DNA of 64,000 bases from assembly GCF_000826545.1 (NCBI RefSeq), contig NZ_CDME01000011.1:1375650-1439649 (forward strand), read 5' to 3'. Source of the stretch: Kibdelosporangium sp. MJ126-NF4 (GTDB lineage Bacteria > Actinomycetota > Actinomycetes > Mycobacteriales > Pseudonocardiaceae). Positions 57,673 through 64,000 of the stretch are shown here, one piece after another. Positions within the stretch are counted from its first letter, which is position 1. The number at the start of each line of letters is the position of its first letter. The notes under the pieces are model-generated. The model worked only from the letters and a program-made list of their open reading frames with translations. It was not told the DNA's origin and ran no database searches. The position numbers and the translations under genes were made by a program.

Positions 57673-57688
57673 TGTGATACGCGTCACT
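57673..57688. promoter_or_regulatory. CRP/FNR-type site upstream of narG
   Basis: TGTGA-TACGCG-TCACT closely matches the TGTGA-N6-TCACA consensus of the CRP/FNR superfamily. It lies about 90 bp before the narG start in an AT-rich promoter region (57605-57720). Confidence 0.6.
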
Positions 57689-57821
57689 ATAGTAAACAAT
57701 CGTTTAAGTTGTCATGAGTTTCCCTTGGTACTGGTGATTGGGTCACCTGTTCGGCGGTGCTCGGTCTCAGTTTTTCGGCGTTACCGTCACGCTCGGTGTG
57801 AGGACACCGGGGGTGGTGAGG

Positions 57822-58295
57822 ATGAGCGTTGACAAACAATTGCGGATACAAGCATCTGTGTGGGGAGAGGAGGGAAACAGGCTCGCGGTGCTGCTGATGG
57901 AGTTCACCGCAGCCGGAACGCGAATCAGGGACGTGATGCTGACATCGTTGCTGCATATGGGCCTGTCGGTGGTCGGTGACCTCGATCGGATCGTGCTGCC
58001 GCGCCCGCGTGGCTGGTCCGTCCGGCTCGACGACGGCGGTGATCTGACAGTGTGCTGGCCGCACCGGTCGCCGCTGGTCAACCGGGCGAGAGTGCAGTTG
58101 CCCAGTGTTTGGCGCACGGCCGCGAGTCGCAATGACGCGGTAGTCCTAGTTGCTTGTTGCGATGTCAATCTTTTCGGTTTCAACGGTGCCGGGCCGCCGG
58201 TAGTAAGAGGCATTTTAGCTGACCTCGCCGCGCATGGCGATCTGGTTGGTGCCGCTATCGGATACCGTGAACACGGTTCATTGGCCGCGGCTTGA
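57822..58295 (+). CDS. Hypothetical protein
   Basis: About 157 residues, no recognised domain. It begins MSVDKQLRIQASVWGEEGNRLAVLLMEF and contains LPRPRGWSVRLDDGGDLTVCW. No signal peptide or membrane segment. The frame stays open back to 57738 (TTG), so the start is uncertain; ATG 57822 follows GGTGAGG closely. Divergent from narG, so it may share regulation with it. Confidence 0.6.
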   Translation: MSVDKQLRIQASVWGEEGNRLAVLLMEFTAAGTRIRDVMLTSLLHMGLSVVGDLDRIVLPRPRGWSVRLDDGGDLTVCWPHRSPLVNRARVQLPSVWRTAASRNDAVVLVACCDVNLFGFNGAGPPVVRGILADLAAHGDLVGAAIGYREHGSLAAA

Positions 58296-58466
58296 TAGTT
58301 GTTTGTCCGGGTAAGTCGTCATTGACGTTTCCGGGCGTTAATGCCCTGGCACGTCGGCCCCCGTCGAATGGTGGTCCCGAGATTCTGTCGGCAGGAACTC
58401 GCCGATCTCGCGTACCCACGTAAACTGTGCTCACCTGAGAGGATCTTCGGCAGAGGAGCACGGCGG

Positions 58467-58829
58467 ATGCGGGCGGCGGCGAAAGCGGGCAGGCTCGGGC
58501 TCCTGCTCGGCCTGCTGCTGGTGCTGCTGGGTCTCACCGCGGCGGTGGCTCCCGGCGGCGGCCGGGCCGTGGCGTCGCTGACCGCCGAGTCCGCGTCGAC
58601 CACCCAGACCATCCGCGACGACCTGCACAACCGCCTCCACCTGTCAGCGGTGGCACGGCACACGCTGAGCACTGTGGCCCCGGACTCCCCGTGGGCACTG
58701 TGCTCGGCGGACACCGGCCGGACCGCTCACCCGCGGCGGCAGCGCCCCGGCGACACCGGAGCAGTGTGGACAGCGGACACCGCCTCGGCGGCAGCACCAA
58801 GCCGGGCACCGCCCGGACGCGTGAGCTGA
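58467..58829 (+). CDS. Small secreted or membrane-anchored protein
   Basis: About 120 residues. The N-terminus MRAAAKAGRLGLLLGLLLVL is a typical signal peptide or anchor, followed by Ala/Ser/Thr-rich sequence and an Arg/Pro-rich tail. AGAGGAG lies 8 bp upstream of the ATG. No family recognised. Confidence 0.6.
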   Translation: MRAAAKAGRLGLLLGLLLVLLGLTAAVAPGGGRAVASLTAESASTTQTIRDDLHNRLHLSAVARHTLSTVAPDSPWALCSADTGRTAHPRRQRPGDTGAVWTADTASAAAPSRAPPGRVS

Positions 58830-58922
58830 CCTTCCCCGAACATCACTCGGTGCGCCCCCGCGCGTGTGTCGCGGCTGGTTGACGCGCCGAGTCCCTTGCT
58901 ACATCCCGAAAAGGACTCACGC

Positions 58923-59090
58923 ATGTCTGTTGTCGTGTTCGTGCTGCTGGTTGCCCTGATCATCGCCGTCGTCGGCATGCTGGGCGCGATGGTCGTGAAG
59001 GACAAGCCCTTTTACGGAGCGATCGCGCTCGGCATCCTGATGATCCCCGCCAGCATGCTGTCGCTGGTTTACGCGTCGATGGTCGCGTAA
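58923..59090 (+). CDS. Small two-helix membrane protein
   Basis: 55 residues. Two hydrophobic helices (VVVFVLLVALIIAVVGMLGAMV and AIALGILMIPASMLSLVYA) are joined by KDKPFYG. The ATG follows AAAAGG with about 8 bp spacing. It is convergent with the MFS gene. No function known. Confidence 0.6.
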   Translation: MSVVVFVLLVALIIAVVGMLGAMVVKDKPFYGAIALGILMIPASMLSLVYASMVA

Positions 59091-59144
59091 CCGCGGGCCT
59101 GGTCGGCAGGGAAGTCGTTCGGGACGGCGTCCTTCGGATTGGTG

Positions 59145-60311
59145 TCACATCAGGACGGTGACAAGCGCGGGTCCGAAGGCGCCGCCGAGTTGGTACGACA
59201 AGGTGAACAAGTTGACCGCCGTCACACGGTGCGTGTGCGGCACGTCCCTGCCGACTTTGGTTGCGTACCAGGCCATTCCAGCCGTTCCCGCGAAGATGGC
59301 GAGGGTGGTCGCGGCTGCGTGGGCGGTGAGTGACGAGGTGATCAGCAAGGCCGGGGCGAGTGCTCCCGTCCCCAGGATCACCATCCGCACGAGCAACGGG
59401 CTCAGGTGCGTTGTGTATCGCGTGAACAGCAGGGAGGCCACGGAGCCCGCTGCGAGCGTGATGAGGATGGTCGTGCCGATTCGGCTTGCGGACCAATAGG
59501 GTTCCAGAAGCCGGGGCACCATGTAGAGCGAGACGAAGTAGGACGTCGACAACACGCATACCGTCGCCGTCAGCATGAGGAACACCCGTGACCGCAACAC
59601 TGACCGCGGCACGAAGCCGTCCGGCTTCCTGTGGATGTGCAGGCCGAGGAACGCGATGGCCACCGCGGCGGCGGTCAGTGCGGCTACCGGGAACCGGGGG
59701 ATGAGGACCAGCGCGCTGACCAACCCTGCCACCAGGGCGATGCCGGTGACGTCCACCGGTCGCACCTCGACGCCGGCGGACACCCGGCCGAGGATGACAG
59801 GCACGGCGAGCAGGGAGATCAGCGACAGGCTCAACGGAAGGCGCCAGGACACATCGGACAGAGCCGCGCCTGCCAGCGGTCCGAACGCGCCAACCAGGCC
59901 GGTCCCGGCGGTGACGACGCCGGTTCGCCGCGTGGTGCCCGCGAGGCTGATGGCCACGATGACCAAGCCGCTGCCGCCCATGGCCTGAGCCACGCGTCCG
60001 GCGAGCAGGACGCTCAGGTGTGGCGCGAAGACGACCAGCACCGTCCCGAGCAGGACGAGGGCGGCGTTGACGAGAACCGTCGTTCGCACGCTGCGGATGC
60101 GCAGGAGCGTCGCGGTGAGGACGGCGCCGATGACCGCGCCCCAACCGAAGGCTGTGGCGGTCCAGGTCGCCTCGGCGACGGTGACGCCCAGGTCGCGCGC
60201 CAGTCCGGGGATGACCGTCGTGGTGGTGTTCGCGCTGAGTGCGGTGGGTGTGGCCAGCAGCGCCAGCCCGAGTACGGGGACGCGGCTGTCTCTGGAGATC
60301 TGGGTGACCAT
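59145..60311 (-). CDS. MFS drug/metabolite efflux transporter
   Basis: 388 residues, about twelve hydrophobic segments. The early SANTTTTVIPGLARDLGVTVAEATW and the loop GRVAQAMGGSG are typical of drug-proton antiporters. Divergent from a TetR gene across a palindromic operator, a standard efflux-repressor arrangement. The substrate is unknown. Confidence 0.88.
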   Translation of the reverse strand: MVTQISRDSRVPVLGLALLATPTALSANTTTTVIPGLARDLGVTVAEATWTATAFGWGAVIGAVLTATLLRIRSVRTTVLVNAALVLLGTVLVVFAPHLSVLLAGRVAQAMGGSGLVIVAISLAGTTRRTGVVTAGTGLVGAFGPLAGAALSDVSWRLPLSLSLISLLAVPVILGRVSAGVEVRPVDVTGIALVAGLVSALVLIPRFPVAALTAAAVAIAFLGLHIHRKPDGFVPRSVLRSRVFLMLTATVCVLSTSYFVSLYMVPRLLEPYWSASRIGTTILITLAAGSVASLLFTRYTTHLSPLLVRMVILGTGALAPALLITSSLTAHAAATTLAIFAGTAGMAWYATKVGRDVPHTHRVTAVNLFTLSYQLGGAFGPALVTVLM

Positions 60312-60332
60312 GACTGCAAAAGTACACCGACT

Positions 60333-60349
60333 AGTGCAAATAATGCACT
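60333..60349. promoter_or_regulatory. Palindromic operator between MFS and TetR genes
   Basis: AGTGCA-AATAA-TGCACT is a perfect 17-bp palindrome, 22 bp from the MFS start. A related CACCGAGT half-site recurs near 60447. Likely bound by the TetR protein at 60477. Confidence 0.75.
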
Positions 60350-60476
60350 GTGTGGTTTACTTTGTTGGCCGACCGACTCCCACTCCGCCGACCTGCTTCG
60401 AGACCTGCTCACCGCGCTCGTGCGCAAGTCACGGCCGTAAACTGCACCGAGTGGTTTCCGCTGGGAAAGGACGTCG

Positions 60477-61112
60477 ATGGCCGCGCGCCAGGGGCACGAG
60501 GGCAGGCCGGAGAAGCGCCGGGCGATCACCGAGGCCGCGCGCAAGGTGTTCGGCCGCGAGGGCTACAGCCGGGCAAGCGTCGACATGATCGCCGCTGAGG
60601 CGGGCGTCTCCAAGCGAACGATCTACAACCACTTCGCCGACAAGGAACAACTGTTCCAGACCGTCGCGCTGGAAGGCGCGGACGAGGTCACCGCCGCCAT
60701 CGCGCACATCATGGACCGGCACCTGCGCAAGATCGTCGACCTGGAACAGGACCTGATCGACTTCTCGATGGACCGCATCGCGGCGGTCGCCGCCTTCCCC
60801 GACCACTTCGCGTTGGTGCGGACCATCGAGGCCGAGGTTCTCCGCATCCCGCCGCAGATCCTCAAGGCATGGATCGACGCGGGCCCCCAGACCGCGCACC
60901 TGCGGCTCGCGCCCTATCTGCGCCGGATCGCCGACCGTGGCCTGTTGGAGATCGACGACGCCGAGCGAGCCGCCGCCCACCTGACCCTGCTGACGATCAC
61001 CGCCGTGAACCACCAGACGTTCTACGGCGCCCTTCCGCTTTCCCATGAGGAGATCACCGGGATCGCCGTCTCGGGCGTCCGGACCTTCCTGCGCAGCTAC
61101 AGGTCGGCATGA
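60477..61112 (+). CDS. TetR-family repressor
   Basis: 211 residues. The helix-turn-helix is textbook: YSRASVDMIAAEAGVSKRTIYNHFADKEQLF. The C-terminal domain resembles the AefR-like group (LPLSHEEITGIAVSGVRTFL). The ATG has AAAGG upstream. Divergent from the MFS gene, which it probably represses. Confidence 0.92.
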   Translation: MAARQGHEGRPEKRRAITEAARKVFGREGYSRASVDMIAAEAGVSKRTIYNHFADKEQLFQTVALEGADEVTAAIAHIMDRHLRKIVDLEQDLIDFSMDRIAAVAAFPDHFALVRTIEAEVLRIPPQILKAWIDAGPQTAHLRLAPYLRRIADRGLLEIDDAERAAAHLTLLTITAVNHQTFYGALPLSHEEITGIAVSGVRTFLRSYRSA

Positions 61113-61138
61113 TGGATGCCTGACCGTGTCTGATGGCG

Positions 61139-61921
61139 TTACTCGTGTCGTAGTACGGCGAGGTACTCGTGTTCTTCCTTCAGAAGCGCGCTGTGACTCG
61201 GGTGTGGTGACGGCGGCAGGTCTCCGTCTCCGTCTCCGTCTCCGGTGATGATCGTGGTGAGCTTCAGTCCTGTTCCGGTGAGCAGGAGGGACAGGTCTGC
61301 TGGTGTGTAGCAGCGGAGGGTCTGGGTGATCGGCTCGTCCGGGTTGGAGGTCTCCCACCAGGTGTCGGTCGCGGTGCAGGTCACCGGGTCGAATCGGGTG
61401 ATCTCCCGCAGGTCGTGGTCGTAGCCCGCTTCGGGGTTCGGTGTCAGGTGCTCCTCGTCGCCGTCCCACTGCGCCCAGACGAACGGATTGAAGACGTCCA
61501 CCAGCGCGACCCCACCCGGCCGGAGCCATTCCCTCGCGATCCGACTGAGCAGTCGGCGCTGGTCGGCGTCGGAGCCGATCCCGAAACCGTTCCAGTAGCA
61601 GACGACATCGAACCGCCCAGGCAGCGTGACGTCATAGAAGTCGGCCTTGAGGACAGTCAGCGACCCCGGTGTCACGTCGTCGGGAAGCCCTCCGGTGACG
61701 TCCGCGCGGTCACTGATCTCGACAGCTGTCACGGAGTACCCGGCCATGGCGAGGGCAGCGGCCGTCGTGCCATACCCCGACCCGAGCTCCAGTACGTCGC
61801 CGATGCTGGGACCATGCTCGCTCAGCAGCCGTACTCTGCGAAGATCCCGCTCAGTGATCCGCGCGTCAGCCTTGGCCCACCAAGAGCCGGTCCTCGAATA
61901 GAACTCCCGAACCCATTCCAC
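61139..61921 (-). CDS. SAM-dependent methyltransferase
   Basis: About 260 residues. The SAM-binding motif is VLELGSGYGTTAAALAMAGYSVTAVEIS, with FDVVCYWNGFGIG and LRPGGVALVDVFNP following. The acceptor is unknown. Near the C-terminus a GDGDGDGD run is encoded by four copies of GTCTCC (61220-61243 on the plus strand). GTG at 61921 is a weak start choice; the frame is open further upstream into repeat DNA. Confidence 0.82.
   Translation of the reverse strand: MEWVREFYSRTGSWWAKADARITERDLRRVRLLSEHGPSIGDVLELGSGYGTTAAALAMAGYSVTAVEISDRADVTGGLPDDVTPGSLTVLKADFYDVTLPGRFDVVCYWNGFGIGSDADQRRLLSRIAREWLRPGGVALVDVFNPFVWAQWDGDEEHLTPNPEAGYDHDLREITRFDPVTCTATDTWWETSNPDEPITQTLRCYTPADLSLLLTGTGLKLTTIITGDGDGDGDLPPSPHPSHSALLKEEHEYLAVLRHE
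61220..61243. repeat. Hexanucleotide repeat, GTCTCC x4, inside the methyltransferase
   Basis: Four perfect 6-bp units encoding (Gly-Asp)4 on the minus strand. Unit gain or loss would keep frame and change only linker length. Confidence 0.88.
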
Positions 61922-61956
61922 GCGCAGAGCGAAGCAGAGGACAGCGCGCAGGCGCA

Positions 61957-62013
61957 AGGGAATAAAAGAAAAAGAAGCAAGGAAGAGAAAAGAAAAAGAA
62001 ACCAAGGGGCAAG
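61957..62013. other. Purine-rich tract beside the HNH repeat unit
   Basis: A 57-bp run of almost only A and G, unlike the surrounding GC-rich DNA, between the methyltransferase gene and the left arm of the inverted repeat. T/C-rich tracts also accompany the repeats at 18203-18228 and 49876-49897. Confidence 0.7.
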
Positions 62014-62058
62014 CCAGCTGGAAAAGGTAAATTGGCTGGTTCGTAACCAACGCAGGGT

Positions 62059-62205
62059 AACCAGCGCTGTGACTGTGAGCCGAGGCTGGGGGTTGCGCTC
62101 CAACGTAACCAACAGCGCTGACGTAATCAGAGGTAATCCGTTCAAGCCGGGCACGGCGGCGGGTGGCCCATGGGTGGGTGGAGCGTGGCTCACCATCCAC
62201 ATCCC
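62059..62205. repeat. Left 147-bp inverted-repeat arm flanking the HNH gene
   Basis: Pairs with 63487-63633 over 147 bp with about a dozen mismatches and no gap. Begins AACCAGCGCTGTGACTGT and ends CACCATCCACATCCC. Lies 11 bp beyond the HNH stop codon. Confidence 0.93.
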
Positions 62206-62216
62206 GGAGCGGCGGG

Positions 62217-63416
62217 TTAGAACGGCGGGACGTCGTGGGCCTGGGGTGTGGTGACGTGGGTTTGCTTGCTCGGGGTGGTGAACACGAGGGTGCCGGGCTT
62301 GGGGTGTTCCAGCCGCCAGTTGGTGCGTTGCCGCATGAGGTTGTGGCGTTTGCAGAACATGGCCAGGTTCCCCACACTGGTCACCCCACCGTGGCTGTGG
62401 GGCTGGGAGTGGTCGGTTTCGCATCGCTGGGCCGGAACAGCGCAGCCCGGCTGGCGGCAGGTCCTGTCCCGGAGTTGTAGGTGTCGTCGCAATGCGGGTG
62501 AGGCGAATCGTTTCTGGCTGACTTCGAGGACTTGTCCGGTGGGGTCGGTGATGACTCGTCGCCAGGTGGCGTGGTGGGCGAGTTCGCGGGCGTATTCGGC
62601 GGTGATGGGTCCGTAGCCGCTGATTTCGCCGGGTTCGCGGTTGAGGCCCATCAGGGTGGTCATCGGTGCCAGTACATGCACCGCCGCCGCGGGCCGATCC
62701 ACTGTCTTCTTGAAGGTGACCAGGTCCATGAACACGTCCGCCCGCGCCTGTGCCCGACTCCGGCCTGGCTTGGGGCTGAGTTTGGCGAGTAGGTCCAGTT
62801 GGGAGTAGGCCTGTTCGGCCTCGTGTGGTTGCAGGGTGATGGTGATGGCGGAGGTGCCGTCGGGTTTGTGCCACTTGACAGCATCCCGTCCGGCTTTCTT
62901 CACCTGGCGCCGTTCCTCCTCACCGTCAGGATCAGCCCAGATCAGTTCGCGGCGGATGGCGTGTTTGAACCGGGTCAGGTTCTCGCACGTCCCGCCGTCC
63001 AGGACTCGTTTCTCCACCGCGAGTGCCTGGTCCTCGTCCAGGCCGAGGGTGTAGTCGTGCATGGCCTTGGCCCGCATCACATCCACCTCACCCTCCGCCA
63101 TCGCCTCGACCGTGGCGGGCAGCCTGGTCACCAAGGTCTGCGCTTGAGACAGCTGCTTGCCGGTGGTGACCGGGCTCAGACAGAGTTCGATCGCGAGGTC
63201 TTCCGCCGCGCCGTCACCCACTTCGATCCCCGACCGCTGTGGTGGGTGCAGTTCCGCGAAACGCGCCAAACCACGGATCAACTCCGCATCAACAGTATTC
63301 CGTTGTCGATAACGGTCGGCGATGTAGTTGCGGGTTTGTTCGCGGTCCATCTGCGACACCGGGATATCCGGCGGCGCTTGACGTTCATGGAATGCCACAG
63401 CGAGTTGTTCGAACAT
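62217..63416 (-). CDS. DUF222/HNH endonuclease domain protein within inverted repeats
   Basis: 399 residues. DUF222 helical region followed by an HNH module: C-x4-C in DRTCRQPGCAVPAQ, then CETDHSQPHSHGGVTSVGNLAMFCKRHNLMR. The zinc Cys pairs and the DH..GG..N..H pattern are intact, so a working nuclease is plausible. ATG at 63416; no Shine-Dalgarno is obvious, so translation may be leaderless. Only distantly similar to the HNH protein at 18321. Confidence 0.9.
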   Translation of the reverse strand: MFEQLAVAFHERQAPPDIPVSQMDREQTRNYIADRYRQRNTVDAELIRGLARFAELHPPQRSGIEVGDGAAEDLAIELCLSPVTTGKQLSQAQTLVTRLPATVEAMAEGEVDVMRAKAMHDYTLGLDEDQALAVEKRVLDGGTCENLTRFKHAIRRELIWADPDGEEERRQVKKAGRDAVKWHKPDGTSAITITLQPHEAEQAYSQLDLLAKLSPKPGRSRAQARADVFMDLVTFKKTVDRPAAAVHVLAPMTTLMGLNREPGEISGYGPITAEYARELAHHATWRRVITDPTGQVLEVSQKRFASPALRRHLQLRDRTCRQPGCAVPAQRCETDHSQPHSHGGVTSVGNLAMFCKRHNLMRQRTNWRLEHPKPGTLVFTTPSKQTHVTTPQAHDVPPF

Positions 63417-63486
63417 GTGTCCATTTTATCGAAGAAACACACCTATTGCCCGTACTCTTTCGGGTGAATCGCCCAAGTAGCGCTGT

Positions 63487-63633
63487 GGGATGTGGATGGT
63501 GAGTCACGCTCCGCTCACCCATGGGCCACCCGCCGCCGTGCTCGGTTTGAACGGATTACTTCTGATTGCGTTAGCGCTGTTGGTTACGTTGGAGTGCAAC
63601 TCCCAGCCTCGGCTTACAGTCACAGCGCTGGTT
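63487..63633. repeat. Right 147-bp inverted-repeat arm flanking the HNH gene
   Basis: Reverse-complement partner of 62059-62205. Its outer end is directly followed (63635) by the terminal repeat of a second IS4-type element. Confidence 0.93.
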
Positions 63634-63634
63634 C

Positions 63635-64000
63635 AATACCACTAAGTTAAGGTCAAAATGTGGTAGTGTTTCCCGGTGGCTCGGGTTGGGCAAGTGAAAG
63701 TGCGCGGCGACGATTCAGTGGCCGTTCGGTTGACAGATCGTATTTCTTTGGGCGTTCTCGCTGAAGTGTTTCCTCGTGATGTTATCGAGGATGTGCTCAC
63801 GGAGACTGGGTGTCGCGAGCAGCGAACTCGTTTGCTTCCGGCGCATGTGGTGGTGCGTTTTTGTCAGGCGATGTGCTTGTTCTTCGATGACGACTACGAA
63901 GAGGTGATGCGTAAGCTCGTTGGGTCGTTGAAATCGATGGGCTCGTGGCAGGGTAGCTGGAAAGTCCCGTCGACTTCTGCGATTACGCAGGCTCGACAAA
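63635..64000. mobile_element. IS4-type element, left end (runs off window)
   Basis: Begins AATACCACTAAGTTAAGGTC, similar to the terminal repeat AATGCCACTTAGCTTAAGTT of the IS at 48203, and is followed by a related transposase. Confidence 0.8.
63676..64000 (+). CDS. IS4-family transposase, N-terminal fragment (3' end outside window)
   Basis: Open from the GTG at 63676 to the window edge, 108 codons. It reads MARVGQVKVRGDDSVAV..., then PRDVIEDVLTETG and PAHVVVRFCQAMCLFFDDDYEEVMRKL, closely parallel to PRDVVDEAV and PPHVVVYFVMAMALFADDDYEEIAVRL of the transposase at 48428. Base composition is less GC-rich than its neighbours, suggesting a different origin. Intactness cannot be judged. Confidence 0.88.
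   Translation, partial: MARVGQVKVRGDDSVAVRLTDRISLGVLAEVFPRDVIEDVLTETGCREQRTRLLPAHVVVRFCQAMCLFFDDDYEEVMRKLVGSLKSMGSWQGSWKVPSTSAITQARQ

Larger units (their letters stand above)
62059..63633. mobile_element. Putative mobile or selfish unit: HNH gene between long inverted repeats
   Basis: A 1575-bp unit made only of two 147-bp inverted arms and one DUF222-HNH gene. No transposase is inside. Whether it moves is not shown by the sequence; the symmetric enclosure of a nuclease gene is the evidence. Confidence 0.5.

Noticed and set aside
63417..63486. Promoter or gene between the HNH start and the right arm
   Set aside because: Only about 70 bp, AT-richer, with no clear -35/-10 pair or coding signal; I see nothing to call.

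Overview
The window looks like high-GC chromosomal DNA from a filamentous actinomycete, most likely the Pseudonocardiales (Amycolatopsis, Kibdelosporangium, Lentzea or Saccharothrix type). The grounds are GC-rich codon use, many GTG starts, GTGA/ATGA stop-start overlaps, an XRE/DUF397 pair, DUF222-HNH proteins, a SARP regulator and actinobacterial iron boxes. This placement is inference from gene content; no rRNA or marker gene is present.

1-17830: the 3' part of a peptide assembly line. Two NRPS proteins (the first cut by the window edge) and a Tat-exported multicopper oxidase are translationally coupled. The readable order is (A)-PCP / C-A-PCP / C-PCP with no A domain / C-A-PCP-E // C-A-PCP / C-A-PCP. 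There is no terminal thioesterase. Two A domains share a pocket that lacks the usual Asp235 and resembles beta-amino-acid A domains.

17831-20632: palindromic repeats, a DUF222-HNH gene and an XRE/DUF397 pair. 20650-35227: siderophore handling. A siderophore-interacting flavoprotein and a GT39-like mannosyltransferase are divergent from a long operon (two FecCD permeases, ATPase, binding lipoprotein, heterodimeric exporter-fold ABC pair). Iron boxes sit in the divergent promoter. A second iron box precedes entA-entC-entE-entB-ArCP, which makes and activates 2,3-dihydroxybenzoate. Together with the NRPS genes this is a catecholate (possibly mixed-ligand) siderophore locus: synthesis, uptake, iron release and probably export. 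No MbtH, thioesterase, phosphopantetheinyl transferase or ornithine hydroxylase gene is visible, so part of the cluster lies upstream.

35228-47866: mixed genes: an oxidoreductase/TetR pair, a SARP-decarboxylase operon, an ABM-like protein, a GlxA-type regulator, a MerR-peroxiredoxin fusion with its own internal ribosome binding site, an aldehyde dehydrogenase, a STAND-like NTPase with an altered P-loop, and unknowns.

47867-50459: an accessory island with an 8-bp tandem repeat, two inverted copies of a ~135-bp hairpin element (a third lies at 17908), a 377-bp nested palindrome, and a complete IS4-type element with a 12-bp target duplication.

50460-57586: respiratory nitrate reductase narGHJI with an overlapping HPP-family membrane gene, and a CRP/FNR-like site upstream of narG. 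57587-61921: small secreted or membrane proteins, a divergent MFS/TetR pair with a palindromic operator, and a methyltransferase. 62059-63633: a DUF222-HNH gene enclosed by 147-bp near-identical inverted arms, with a second IS4-type element starting at its outer edge and running off the window.
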